Assembly (NCBI GenBank): GCA_002105175.1
Contig: MCGE01000042.1
Span: forward strand, 1 to 64,000
Length of the DNA stretch: 64,000 nt
Origin: Absidia repens
Lineage: Eukaryota; Mucoromycota; Mucoromycetes; Mucorales; Cunninghamellaceae
Direction: 5' to 3'
A model generated the notes under the pieces. That model was not told the origin of the DNA. It ran no database searches and saw nothing but the letters and a program-made list of their open reading frames with translations. How positions within the stretch are numbered: the first letter of the stretch is position 1; the number at the start of each line of letters is the position of its first letter. Both the position numbers and the translations under genes were made by a program. Of this stretch, positions 45,131 through 56,915 are shown piece by piece.

Positions 45131-45316
45131 TTGGTTTATTTATCTATGGATTTTTAGTATTACCATTAGTTTTATTGCGATGTAGAATATAGTTATATGT
45201 TATATATATTGAATAAAGGCATTGTGTTTTTTTTTTTATCATTGTCATATTTTTTTTATTTTTATTTTTTGGCGCATTAGTGAACATGGTGATGGGAAAA
45301 AAAGGGGGAAAGGATT

Positions 45317-46249
45317 TCAAGATGTGGAAGAAGGATGCAAATCTTCTTGTGTATGGAGTAAGATGCCACTTTGATAGGGACCAGGGGTATCTAATGCATC
45401 AGAAAAGGAGGAAGAAATATCCAGTTGTGCTTGATAAGGTTGGATGGATCGTCTTTGTTGTTGTTGGTCTTCCTCATACTCTGGTAAACTCAATTCTTTC
45501 TGGTGCAACCATGATGACCCACTGGTATCAACTAGAGTATGACTTGGAGAGACACCTTCATGATCCATTTGTAAAATAGTCGATTGACTGGGGCTATAGG
45601 CTAATTGTGGGTTATATTGCTTGACAAAAGACGATTGTTTGCTAACCATCGAGTCTTGAGTCCAGCGTTTTTTGGCGCGTGTGGAAGAATAATACGCTGG
45701 AGGTGGGGGATTCATGTCAGTGGCACATTTATTACTGTTTGAATCAAGTGTAGACCAGCTTCTCGTTACATTCCAGCCTCCATTTTTCCCGGCATTAGTA
45801 TGAGTATTGTCGTCATGTCCCATCATACCTTTTTGTCGTTGCTGCCCCTTTTTCTTTTTTATTCTTCGGAAAAGCGCATAAATTACAATAGAGAGGCATA
45901 TGACAACTCCACCAATTATACCACCAATGATAGATGCAGTTAGAGGCAGAGATGGGGACGATGACAACGGTGACACAGGCATTGACGTGGATGATTCTGC
46001 CCCAGCCATGCTTACAGAAGAAGACGGGCTAGGCATGACAGGTTGTGAAACAGACATAGATGGTATAGAAGATGATACAAATGTTGGTGATAATAAAACT
46101 TTGGATGATGGAACTTTTGCTGATGGTGTGGCTCCAATTTTTACTGACGCATTATGGTGATTATTGCTTTTAGACGTGCTTCCATTGGCATGATGGTCGG
46201 ATTTTGAATTCATTTTAACAGGCTTATGTTTTTTATGTCCTGCAGGCAT
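45317..46249 (-). CDS. Single-pass Ser/Thr-rich membrane protein
   Basis: About 310 residues from the first in-frame ATG at 46249 (MPAGHKKHKPVKMNSKSD). A Ser/Pro/Thr-rich stretch (about residues 30-110) is followed by one strong membrane span, ASIIGGIIGGVVICLSIVIY, then a basic stop-transfer (RRIKKKKGQQRQK). The cytoplasmic-looking tail has NPPPPAYYSS and LPEYEEDQQQQ, which resemble PPxY/PxY-type ligand motifs. The layout is like fungal Mid2/WSC-type wall sensors or mucin-like proteins, but those carry a signal peptide. Here the Phe/Leu-rich stretch upstream (to 46324) starts at TTG and contains no ATG. Either an upstream exon supplies the signal sequence or the protein inserts without one. 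Function not known. Confidence 0.65.
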   Translation of the reverse strand: MPAGHKKHKPVKMNSKSDHHANGSTSKSNNHHNASVKIGATPSAKVPSSKVLLSPTFVSSSIPSMSVSQPVMPSPSSSVSMAGAESSTSMPVSPLSSSPSLPLTASIIGGIIGGVVICLSIVIYALFRRIKKKKGQQRQKGMMGHDDNTHTNAGKNGGWNVTRSWSTLDSNSNKCATDMNPPPPAYYSSTRAKKRWTQDSMVSKQSSFVKQYNPQLAYSPSQSTILQMDHEGVSPSHTLVDTSGSSWLHQKELSLPEYEEDQQQQRRSIQPYQAQLDISSSFSDALDTPGPYQSGILLHTQEDLHPSSTS

Positions 46250-47406
46250 GAATGCAAAAACAATGAAAAAAGAGAGAAGGACGTGAAAAAATAAAAATAA
46301 AAATAAAAACAAAAACAAAAACAAAAAAACAATACAATTATGATGAAAAATAAAAATATATAATATAAAGAAAGAGAAAGAAAGAGGAGGGATGGGCTAT
46401 TTTGTCCCCTTAACAGCTTTCTATTTCCACATCCCCTTTCTTCGTGTGCTTAAAACTCACTTGGAAACAAAAAACATAAGCCGACCAAAGTAAATTCAAA
46501 ATCAGAGCCGTCATCAATCTCTATTTTTTTTTCGTCAACCTTCTCACCATAAACATATACAATTGTTTTTGTTTTTTTTTATTCAAGGAATACTGTATGC
46601 AAGTATGCATTTTTTATTTAATTGACAGTCAGCTCATTGCTGTCTTTGATAACACCAACTTGATATCATATTAAGATAGAAGAGAGAATTTATTTTCGTA
46701 AACTAATAATAGGAGATGGATCCTGGAAATGAACCACATATATGCCGCTGTAAATGGGAAAAATCGTTTTCTTTGAGGCAAAATCTTACAATAACGCGAA
46801 TAGCTTCTTGATATCTCTCTATCATATCCAATCAAAAACATAAACCTGCAGGTTTTGTAGAGGAAGCTCCTTTATAAGATTTGCATTCTAACCTCACCAT
46901 CTTGCCGGTTAACAAAATGTGCCGAGTAGATCACTGTCAACGGTGCATCCTTTTGTTCGTTTGTTCTTTTGACAGATCGACCTTCCACACGTACATATTC
47001 ACATACATATTCACAGCATTCTTACCACTGAGTAGCAAATGAGCAACTTTATCTTTCATTGATATTGGCACGATAAAACTATCCTACAAAACAGTAACGG
47101 AAGGAGAAAAAAGTTTGTTGATGATAACTATATGTTTATCAACACTGGCAAAAATTCTTTCAACCAGTTTGACTATGATTTTCTTTATTTTGATGATGCA
47201 TCTTGTTTGAAAAACCAGGCATCAGATTTGCGCCCAATATGGCTGGTAAAATAGACATCGAAAAAAATAAACTCATGATTTTTTTTATGGACGGTGCATT
47301 GGAGGTAAGCAAGTGTTTTATAAAACACTTGCGAAATAGCCACCATGACCACATTGATTAATATAAAATAAGTTAGGGGATGAGTAGTAAATAAAAAAAA
47401 TATATT
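46250..47406. other. Intergenic gap
   Basis: Starts with an AAAAAC/AAAAAT simple repeat (about 46286-46327), then AT-rich DNA. A short minus-strand frame at 47160-47354 has no recognised motif. No RNA gene was seen. Confidence 0.4.
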
Positions 47407-48060
47407 TTATTAGAGTATACTGGTAAACAATAAAGCTAAAGGCGTGGGGTTCATTGCAACACGGGATCTCTTAGGGGTAGCATGAGTAAAACTATTGTTG
47501 ATCTTAAGAATGGTAATACTAATCCAAAGGATAAATTGCAAGAAGAGATATAGTATACTGTGCAAGACTTGAGAAAGACTAAATAGGTATCTTTCGTTGA
47601 AGCACAACAACGGTCAATACTAATCAGACGGGATTGATTGCTAGTAAAAACTGGAATCTACTGTGCAAAACATGAGAAGACTAATGGGACATATTCCTTT
47701 AAAGTAAGTAAAAAGAAAAAATATAGTTTATTCATGTTGAGATACAAACTATGATAAACTGCCACTAAACTAAACTAAAAAAGATTTCAAAAAGTTCAGA
47801 CTATAATGATGGTGGCCCCAAATCCTAGATCTAAAATGAAACGGTTTCCCCATGCATCTTGGAATCCCTGTTCTGAAAACGCTTCTAAACTAGTCCTGAT
47901 ACTAATCTAAGATCAAGAGAACCCCATAGAAGTTTAATAGTGAAGAAAAAATAAAGGAAAAAAAATTATCAAAAAGAAAGAGAGCCGAGAAAATACAAAA
48001 GGCGGGAGAGAGAAAAAAAAAAATATTTCACGTGGGCGGGATTTGAAACATTCTGTCCTC
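47407..48060 (-). repeat. Dispersed repeat family, copy E
   Basis: Minus-strand copy. Its 5' end lies at about 48055 (GTTTCAAATCCCGCCCACGTG on the minus strand; CACGTG at 48029-48034) and it runs to about 47407. The order of segments matches the plus copies: CTTAGATTAGTATCAGGACT, TCCAAGATGCATGGGGAAAC, the AATAAA-type module, CCCATTAGTCTTCTCATG, CTTTCTCAAGTCTTGCACAG and TTGCAATGAACCCCACGCC. No coding frame. Confidence 0.85.
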
Positions 48061-49713
48061 TCATGAGAAGTGATTTTGGTTTATTTTTTTTGGAGGTTAC
48101 AAAAAAGGGAACGTTCTCTCTTTCTTTCTTTTTTACAACTAACTACATGACGTACAACATGATAGGCGTGGTATTTCTATTCTCATGTTGGAAATCGTCA
48201 TCATTCAATGCTGACGGTATGATTGCTCCTCCTTTTTTTATAGCAAGCCTGCTCATTCAGCGTTGGTTGTATCATGTTTTTTTTTTTTAAGACGGCAAAA
48301 ACATTCGGCGTCGGTGGCATGGTCGTCCTATCTTGTTTTTTTTTTTCAAACAACCGTTGCCCGTCAACAACGACATGCTCTTCCTTTTACAGTACCTCCC
48401 ATCATCCAAGCAACGGTGTATTGTGAACTCCGCTTCCTTTTAAAGCAATCAAGACCATATAATACAAGATCGACGCCATGATGGTTTTGGATGCAACAAC
48501 ATGGAGCACTGCACCTGGAACTAGTTTAGTTTGTCGTAAGCTTTATTGTAGAATATCAATCTACTCAAAATAGAATGCTTATACTCTTTGCTTGAATTAT
48601 CATAGTTTGTTTTATGTTTATTCCACAAGAATACCCATCTCACTATCATATATTAGGCCCCACTCAACACTCTCAGCCCTGCCTAACTACGACACCAATA
48701 AACATCACATTTTAAAACAACTTATTCAGCTGCCCAATTTCACTTCATCAAATATTAATTAGAGTACAACTTTTCTTAGTATCTACATAATATTAGTTGT
48801 ATTTTTCTTTTTGCTTCCCAAGTATATTTTTACCACACGCCTTAATTGAATAAACAAAAAGCGATTCCATACATCATTATACATTGCCGCCTGATTGTAT
48901 GGTATACATTTATATTATATTCGTTTATCTACATTTATTATTAGTGGGTTGGTTACTTTTGACTTATCGTGTGATGGTTCATGGAATTATTTCACATATC
49001 CATAAAACAAAAAAAAAAGGAAAAAGGATCACTATGATCCGTCGATGGAGTACCTAAGATATATTCGGGACGAGTGTCTTTTGCTCACATGACTACGGAA
49101 CATCCCTTCAGCAAATCTGTTTCCCTTGTTTTTTTTTTTTTTTGTTTTTATGATAGTACAAAGTGAGTGTATGCGAGCATTGTCCTATTAGTATTTAACC
49201 ACATTGGGAATCTGACAGCTTTTCCTTCAACCTATAATGATAAAGTTTGCATAAAATCAAATAGCCCCTGACCATCAACGGTAATAGCAACTACAACAAC
49301 CTTGTGGAACATATTTTTTCAGCAATTGGTGAATATATGCTCTTTATACTTCACTTTTTTTATCATTTTCAAATACATCAAAACACTAGTATAGTTCTCA
49401 GCATACACATATACACAGAAAAGTAATAAAAAAGATTTTATTGAGAAGGTAAAAAATAATACAACAATTCAACATTGTCCAAAATGCACATGATAAAATT
49501 TTAAAGCAATGTGATGTAGGGGGAGGGTAATTGAGGATAATTACTATAAGATGTACTAAATATAAGACATAAGCCCAAAAACATACATAGAAATGGAGAT
49601 AGAGTGTAAGAAAAGGGTGACGACCATGACTATACTAGGAGTAAATAAGGTATGAAACAAAGATAAACGATTTGGCAGGCGACGGGGATTGGATTAGGGG
49701 GGATACAAACATT
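48061..49713. other. Large intergenic gap
   Basis: A stretch at about 48100-48490 has slightly higher GC and short open frames (48063-48290, 48263-48481), but none has a convincing start, splice pattern or family signature. From 48500 the sequence is AT-rich. On the minus strand CAATAAAATC near 49437 is the likely poly(A) signal of the Vps3-like gene. No RNA gene was recognised. Confidence 0.4.
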
Positions 49714-52700
49714 TCAATCAGCAGCTGCGCTGGGAATAATACCAGTACTTTTACCATTCGTAGCACAATACGTTTCAGCGCCCACAAAATCACCTAATTG
49801 ATGGATCAGTATATCTAAAGCATCTTGGTGTCTGCCGATCTATGTTTATTTCATTTTTTTTTTAAAAAAAAAAGGCTTGCTTGTTAGCTTACCATTGTCC
49901 AAATTCATATCATAAGTACAATTAATGTTGTCCTTACCCGTCCAAACACAACAGCCTTTTCAATTTGCAGATGTCCAGTCTTCAATAAATCATCCAATAC
50001 AGTAGAGGCGTCATAGAGTTGTGATTCCTGTAATAGCCGAAGAAGCAGAAGTCGTTTGATAATTAATTTCGATTCTACATGTTGTTTTCGTCCAAGAAAG
50101 CCGACAAAAGTTTCGCTGTCAACATTAGGTTTCATAGGGTCCACCGAGTTTTTGAATTCTTTCACTAAATAAAAAAAATCAGTATGGATTCCTGGTCATT
50201 TTTTATACCCCGTCGCCGGTCCTATATAAGTTTCATTTTCTTACCTAATCCATCCAGTTCATCAACACCATGGTCTGTCTTTTCGATTTCTTGTTGTACA
50301 TCTCTGATATAGGTGCATGCCAGCTGGGTGTGGTATTTGGAGTCTTGATTTTGACGGGATATCACCAGGTATTCCAGATACGTTCTAGTTGCTTCCGTTC
50401 CCAAAGAAGTCAGTTTATCCAAAATAACACCAGGATCCATACTTGCTGCCAAAGGAGACCGTATCAATACTTCAACACCATCTGTAGGACTTTTATCCAT
50501 TAGCCACCAAGCATAATTCATCACCTGCGACAAAGAGAGTTCATTGTTTTGTAATAAAATGTCCTTGATTCTGTCCCAACCTTCCTTGAAGTTCTCATCA
50601 GGTAATTTGCCTTCGTAGATTCTTTGGGTCACCAATCGGGTGTTAATTAAATAATACAAAACAAAAAGTGAGTATGACAGGTTCTTCACACTTATTGATT
50701 TGGTTTCCATTTTCAACTTACTGTATCCGCAGGTCTAACGATGCTACCAACATATTCTTCGATTCGTAGAATATCGACAGCGCATAATATTGCTGATAAT
50801 TCATAAAATAGAAATAGTAATGTCAGTCGTCTACGTTTGTTATGTAGTGTATATCCTATTTCCTTTTTTTTCATTTACCTTTGATTCCATCAGTGCTTTT
50901 TTGCATTCATCAATGTCACAATCATTTGGTTCTTTCATAATGCGGTAGATCATCTTGAGATCGTTGTTGAGTGTAAATAACTTCAGAAGCGACGTGTCAA
51001 TTGCCTGAAAAATACAAATAGATAAGAAAGAAAGGGTTAGTACCTATTATGAAATAAAGATGAAAAATGGTGTATTTACCTTGCACATAAAGTTTCCTTG
51101 ACCTAGAATATCCCTTCGTTTTCCTCTTTCAGCAAGAAGATATTTCTGCGCCGCTTCCTTTGCATTTTCGCGTAATGTCCGCCGGATTTCCATGTTGGCA
51201 CTAGATGGAGATTGATTTTGTTGTTCCGGATAATTCTTCGCCATCGCGCTAGATACTAGAAAGCAAAAATAATAATCGGGAATCAAGAATATGAGAGAGG
51301 TTAATAGAAGCGACAAAGCTGTGTTGGATAAGGCAATAATATTTTTGCATACCAATATCATCTATGCTATTGACTTGATCCAATAGTCCAGAAATACCAT
51401 CAAAAACCAGCATAGGGGAAGAATTGTCTTCATTGTTTTGAATGGAGAGATCACCATTAAATAGCCAAATCACCAATCGAGGATCCAGGTTACCTTTGGA
51501 TAAGAGAGTAAAAGCGTCTTCAAATACTGTTTCCTTGAGCATCAGTAATCCACATTTTTGGTAGATATAGTCCAGTTCACTTTGCTATAGACAAACACGA
51601 TTCGATTAAAAAAGTTAAGATAAGTACTCCTGCTTCCTTCAGCTACAACACTGGCAGTAATATTTCCCTTACCATCCTTTTCATATGAATATCGTTGGTA
51701 GAAGACATGGTGTTGCGAGCCTGATCCGTCATCTCCATTGCTTCTTCAATTCGATTATCATCAATCAAGGCGTCCACCTGCATAATAAGCGGCGTGATGA
51801 TTTGCGCCATAACTGAATTCCGCCCAAATACCAATATTTTCGCCGGGACCTTCGCAAGACGAGATACCTGTCGTTTCATAGCTACTTGTAAATCATCTTC
51901 CTCTTCATCACCACCATCACCGATATGAGTTGAATGGTTCGATACGGCTGCTGATTTGTTGCTGTGACGATAAGGGCGCCGGTAAAGCCGTGAGGCCAAT
52001 CCATCGAGATGTACTTTTATCCCATGACCAAATGACATGCCGCGTGGTTCCACACCTGGATCAAGAGTGATGACTTGTAATAATTGTTGGTTATTAATGT
52101 TGTGGATTTCAATGGTGTTGTTTTTTAGGAGAGCAGCAATATAAGGGTATTCCACACAAATAGATTTTGGATAACTTGACCATTGCATCGTCCCACGAAT
52201 AGCATTTCCCCGCGCATCTAAAAATATACCAATTGTTTGTATTCAACGATAAAAAAAAATAGAGATTCAAAGGTTAAGGACAGCATAATAGAGTCAGTTC
52301 AATAATAATATAAAGCAAGTATAAGTTATTAAAAAAGGATATGATTGCTAGCGCTTCCACTAACCATCAAGAATTCATCGGATTTTATGACAGCAGCGAC
52401 CGGCCGTGGTACTAAAGATGTGTTGTTCATGAGCATGCCAGAAGAAGATGTTGATGGCGACGCAGGTTCTTGTGGCGTAGGTATGAGAGGTATTGTTTTG
52501 ATTGGATCGACATGAATGAGCTTGTATTGATTGTAATCGGCCAAGCAGAGACTTTGATTATATCGGATCACAAATATAGCACCGTCAGGCAAAGGGATCT
52601 CCTAAACAACTCGGCGAGAAATTCAGGTTAGCGACACTAGCTTTTGTGAATTTTTTTTTCATTTTCTGATAGTTTACCTTTTTCATATGCAAAAACTCAC

Positions 52701-53603
52701 CCATCTTGTAAATTTGGAAGACACGTCGCCGCACTACACATAATTCTATGGTGCCATCTGGACCGATCTTCCCCTCTTCAGCCGCATCATGAGTAAAGCA
52801 AGACACACCTTTGATTGGAGCAAGTAAAGACACAGGCATAGGATCAAAGAAAGGCAAAGAGTAAAAAGACAAAGTTGAATCTAGGTACGAAAGGCATTTT
52901 GTTAGAAATAAAATCACGCATCAACATCTACACCCTTGATGGACTTACCACAAAGAACCACAGCTTTGGACACTTGAGGGATCACAAGAATCCTTTCCAC
53001 TGATTTCCGTCCATACCCCAAAAATATCTTGTTCTCTAATCGCGAGACAGACGGTATACTAGGCATCTATGTAAAATTCAAACATATATAAAATAATAAA
53101 GTGAATATTCTGAGGCGTATGCTCTTCAATTTTTATAATAAACAAATACCTCTGTTTTCGTTTCCTGTTCTTCCAATACAAAGTGTAGTATATGACCATC
53201 GGAAGTACCAAGGTACAAGTCATTGCCTTGAGTAAAGGAAAGAAAGGCATCTCAGTTAGTACTACAAAGTATATTGCCATTGTTTTTTTTTTTTTTGCGC
53301 ATCCTTACCCCAAGCTTCCACAGCGTCAATCGTGAATCGTTGAGCATTTCCAGAAGATATCAGATTGTTGAACCTAGCATTGAGCTTGGATGGTGGAGAG
53401 GAAGCCAAGTTTGGTGAAGTCGAAGTAATGTTTCCATTAGCGTTACCGGTGTTAGACGGAGACGAAGGTGTTGTAGAGCGACGAGAAAAAAAAGAGGGGG
53501 GCGAGGTAGTTGGACTGTTGCTTGAAGGTGATATGGATTGAATAATATCCTCTATTACATGCGAAGGTATAAGGGTTTGGAGAGTGTAAGGAGAATAGGG
53601 CAT
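49714..53603 (-). CDS. Vps3/TGFBRAP1-like CORVET tethering subunit
   Basis: About 15 exons give roughly 950-1000 residues, starting MPYSPYTLQTLIPSHVIEDI with a Ser/Pro/Thr-rich insert. The N-terminal citron-homology (CNH) domain has AWGNDLYLGTSDGHILHFVL, RILVIPQVSKAVVLCDSTLS, GTIELCVVRRRVFQIYKMGE and ICVEYPYIAALLKNNTIEIH. The Vps39-type helical part has AIDTSLLKLF, WWLMDKSPTDGVEVLIRSPL, YLEYLVISRQNQDSKYHTQL and IGRHQDALDILIHQLGDFVG. The block order follows human TGFBRAP1, the CORVET Rab5-binding subunit (yeast Vps3), which acts in early endosome tethering. The protein ends soon after AETYCATNGK at a TGA (49714-49716). Family members usually continue about 150 residues to a cysteine-rich end, so either the C-terminus is lost or exons were missed. 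Confidence 0.85.
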
Positions 53604-54770
53604 CGGGTAAAGAATCTATTATAATCACGAGAGGAAAGGAAAAGTGGACCAAAAAAAAAAAAAAAGGTGCTGGGAATTTAACTACCGACTCAGCCAAAAA
53701 AAAGTGTGCCATGGGTGACAAAAAAGTTAAAACTCGGATCATTCAGGCGGTTGTGATTTTTTGGGTGAAAATCATCGCCCGCGTTCCTGCTCTTTAAATA
53801 ACCGCCCTTTTTCTTCTTCCATTCTACCGTTAGTATTATAGTAGTACCGAAGCCAAGGTAAATGGCTGGGATGTGCTACTGAGCTATTCAGCTTTTGTTG
53901 ACTGACCAAGAACGGTTTCGAAATTCAGCAGAATTACCCAGTAGATCTACAGCTGTGTGGCTTTTGTTTTTCTCTCTTATGGTAGAACGAAGTCGCCTTC
54001 ACATAGAACTAGATACAATTCTGTCGAGTATCTGTTCCATATAAAGACACTATACAGTAATTTATACACACAACAGCATAGAAATATAAAGAGAAATATA
54101 GAGCAACGCGTAAAGAGGTGGATTTATATCTCTTTGATATGATAGAAAGGTACAAGAGATTCTTCATAAAAGCTGCTGCATGTCACTATCATTCATAACA
54201 TAAACTACACAAAGACAACGAGTGCATTTGAATATATGTGTAAAACATAATTAAACAAATTTATCTGGATTCATCTCCAGTAACATTCACTTGGGGGGAT
54301 GTCTTTATGAGACACAATGAGGTTTCATGCAAAATCCAAATGACTTTAAAACACCGACACACTTTGGCTGCTGGATTAAGCATGCAGCCTGGGCATACAT
54401 CATGCTTTAAGTATACGTGAATAATGTCAAGTTTCCTGCGTAGCATTTTAAATTGTCAGAATAAGGGTTTTACAAGAAAAAACTGTGCTCCTAAGGCGTT
54501 TCTTCGTTGTTTTCGATCTACCAATATGCGGCTGGCGCACCATTTTTTTTTCTACTAAAATAGTCGAGCACAAAAGTCCAATTATACAATAATCTTTATT
54601 ATAAACTTGTATTTATAGAGCTAAATAAATATTTTATCCAATTTCATGGAAAATAAATTAGAAGACATAGTAGACGCCAGGCAGGTCTGACACTGACTGT
54701 ATTTAATGCCCGCTTTTTTTTTTGCTTTTGCTGCTGTGTCTTTCTCTTTTTCCCCTATTACCCCTTGGAC
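53604..54770. promoter_or_regulatory. Divergent upstream region, Vps3-like and BRCT genes
   Basis: About 1.17 kb between two divergent starts. It includes an A run near 53651-53665 and AT-rich DNA around 54000-54700. A T/C-rich leader lies directly before the ATG at 54771. Short frames (53957-54142, 54261-54446) look random. Confidence 0.4.
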
Positions 54771-56030
54771 ATGCGTTTATTAGAAACTGGACCACTACAT
54801 AAACGCATCACATCACATTCTTTCACCAATACTTCTATCTCATACCGAACCAATAAGACATCTCACAAGCCAAAGGTCCCTCGTAAAAGAAGGAGATCAA
54901 AATCAAGTGTGAAATGTCTCACCGCCAGTCAACAGCAGCAACATGACGACTTATCCGCCAAAAGCTCAACAAATGCGCTCCTAGGTGTGGGTTTATATAT
55001 CGATAAATCAGTGAAAAATCGGGATCAACTGGCAAGAATTGCTCGGATGCTCTCTGCGACTGTGATTGAGAAGTGGTCGACATCAGCAACTCATCTTATC
55101 TACAGCAGCAGTGGTTCAACAAGGTGCAGACACAAGCAGCCTCAACATTCATACACACCATACATTATTATCAAGGCTTTGGAAAAGAAAATGCGTGTGG
55201 TGGCTCCGGATTGGTTGCTGTCTTGTTATGATCGCAAGGAACGACTACCTGAAACGCTCTTCCCCTATCAAATGAACTATCACCATCGAGTGGCTTCTCT
55301 TCCTTATGAAATGTCCTGGTTATCCTTTGAAGAAGAAGAAAACGGGAATCCTTTTGAGTTAACTGCTGAAGAATTTGGCGTTGTTGAAACTCCTGGTAAC
55401 TTGGACAAGGGTGATACAGGCGACGGCTATCAAGATAGAAAGTTGACCGATTTTTTCCAACGAATCAGCAATGGTGAAACGGACAACTACCCCCAATCTG
55501 GAGAAAAGGACAACAAAAACATCACGATTGGCAAAGGAAAAACCCTCATTGGCTCAAACTTTGGATCTGTCACTCATCATGAAGAAACATCAACTCCACA
55601 GTTTCAGCAAAGCGGTCAGCGGATTACGGATGGGACTGAATTGGCCTATTTGGAAAGAATAGCGCAACAGGCTGATGGTATGGACCGTGGTGAACAGCAG
55701 CAACGAATATATGATGATGTAGGCCCGACTAGTGGAATCGATGACCTGAATGTTGACGACTACGGAACTTGTGATGAAAGGAATACGACTTCAGCCATAA
55801 CATTGCCCCTCCCAGCAAGACACCCAAAGAGAGTTTTAGGAAAAGAAGATCGACTACAAATTTGGTGTGGCGAACAACCCTTAATATTGGATAGTGGGCA
55901 TCAACTCTCTGGAAAAATGGCCAAACTGGTGTATACCACAAGTAGCCTTCCGCTGGTATCTTCTCACAAGGCAAGCACATCAGCCCAAAATCCGGCAATC
56001 GAAATATCCTCCAATTGGCAAAAAACATAG
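54771..56030 (+). CDS. BRCT-domain protein with a PIP-box-like motif
   Basis: Intronless, about 419 residues. The first ATG is at 54771 (MRLLETGPLHKRITSHSFTN); the frame opens earlier only with TTG. A basic stretch PRKRRRSKSS is a likely nuclear signal. One BRCT domain spans roughly residues 68-165: NALLGVGLYIDKSVKNRDQL, ATVIEKWSTSATHLIYSS, YTPYIIIKALEKKMRVVAPD and WLLSCYDRKERLPETLF (the WLxxC/S BRCT Trp). The C-terminal half is acidic and disordered. It has DRKLTDFFQRIS, which fits the spacing L-x-x-F-F of a PCNA-interacting peptide, although the first position is Asp rather than Gln. A DNA repair or checkpoint role is inferred. The specific ortholog was not recognised. Confidence 0.75.
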   Translation: MRLLETGPLHKRITSHSFTNTSISYRTNKTSHKPKVPRKRRRSKSSVKCLTASQQQQHDDLSAKSSTNALLGVGLYIDKSVKNRDQLARIARMLSATVIEKWSTSATHLIYSSSGSTRCRHKQPQHSYTPYIIIKALEKKMRVVAPDWLLSCYDRKERLPETLFPYQMNYHHRVASLPYEMSWLSFEEEENGNPFELTAEEFGVVETPGNLDKGDTGDGYQDRKLTDFFQRISNGETDNYPQSGEKDNKNITIGKGKTLIGSNFGSVTHHEETSTPQFQQSGQRITDGTELAYLERIAQQADGMDRGEQQQRIYDDVGPTSGIDDLNVDDYGTCDERNTTSAITLPLPARHPKRVLGKEDRLQIWCGEQPLILDSGHQLSGKMAKLVYTTSSLPLVSSHKASTSAQNPAIEISSNWQKT

Positions 56031-56915
56031 TGATTAATTAGCAATTAGCTCTTTATCCTTTATATCCCCGTAGTATTATAGCATAGTCCCGTCATTGTTT
56101 ATATCTCTGTTGTACACCTTCGTTTTTTATATTTTATCTTTGCAAATATTTGTCTGCCCTCAATAAAAAAAAAATTGATATCAATTGATTATATGTTTTA
56201 TGTTACTGTTGAAATGAAATCGAAAAGCTAAGCTGCGTCTGCCTACCTTGGTGATACATTGGCAAAAATTGCTCGCCTGGGCGGAAATGATTTTCTCCCC
56301 ACACCCTCCGAAATCCCCCCCCTCCCGAAAGAAAACATTTTCAACATTTTGTGTCGCTCTTCCATTTCTTTCTTTTTTTTTTTTTTTTTTGTCTCGCATC
56401 TCTATTCTTTTTAACCCTCTGTACAACTATAGCGGGTTTTATTTTTTATTTTTATTTTGACTTTGACTTTAACTTTGACTTTGACTTTATCATATCAAAA
56501 CATTCCAAGTTTGCCATCATCGATTCCATCAAAAGACATACTAAAACCATTTACAACACCATCTCAGCTGGTCCTACTCAACGGATATCCTCAATAGAAC
56601 GACCTTGATCTTGTAAATCTCATTATTTACATCACAAGTAAGTCAAACACGATCGTTTTTTAGTATTTGAACTGGTGGATTCTAGATGTTCCTTGTATTG
56701 ACAAACTGACGTTATTTTTTCAAGTTTTGTTTGCCTTCGTTTATTCCTTTGTGTATTCTTTTTGCTTTTGAACATTCTGCACTGACATTCAATTCCAAAG
56801 TAAGGCCAAAAAAAAAAAAAAAAAAAACCTGCGGTAGGGGGGGGGAGTACCGTCGGGGGTGGGGGATGATATGGGCTAACCAGTCAGCTTTGGCCGTTTA
56901 TTTTCCAGCACATCG
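56031..56915 (+). promoter_or_regulatory. BRCT gene 3' flank and 5' leader of the PHD gene
   Basis: AATAAA near 56162 ends the BRCT gene. A hexamer repeat of TTTGAC units lies at about 56455-56490, then a GTAAGT donor near 56638 and a TTTTCCAG acceptor at about 56901-56908, just before the PHD-gene ATG. This suggests a 5' untranslated intron. G runs near 56835-56870 are unusually long for this window. The frame at 56351-56608 is leader sequence, not a gene. Confidence 0.5.

Noticed and set aside
45317..46324. Membrane protein with a signal peptide starting at 46324
   Set aside because: That start is TTG, not ATG; the first in-frame ATG is at 46249, so the hydrophobic stretch is treated as leader.
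48063..48481. Two overlapping plus-strand frames (75 and 72 codons)
   Set aside because: Interrupted by T runs, with no splice-consistent structure and no motif; not enough to call a gene or relic.
56351..56608. 85-codon frame before the PHD gene
   Set aside because: Translation of a T/C-rich leader plus a TTTGAC microsatellite; better explained as a 5' untranslated exon.
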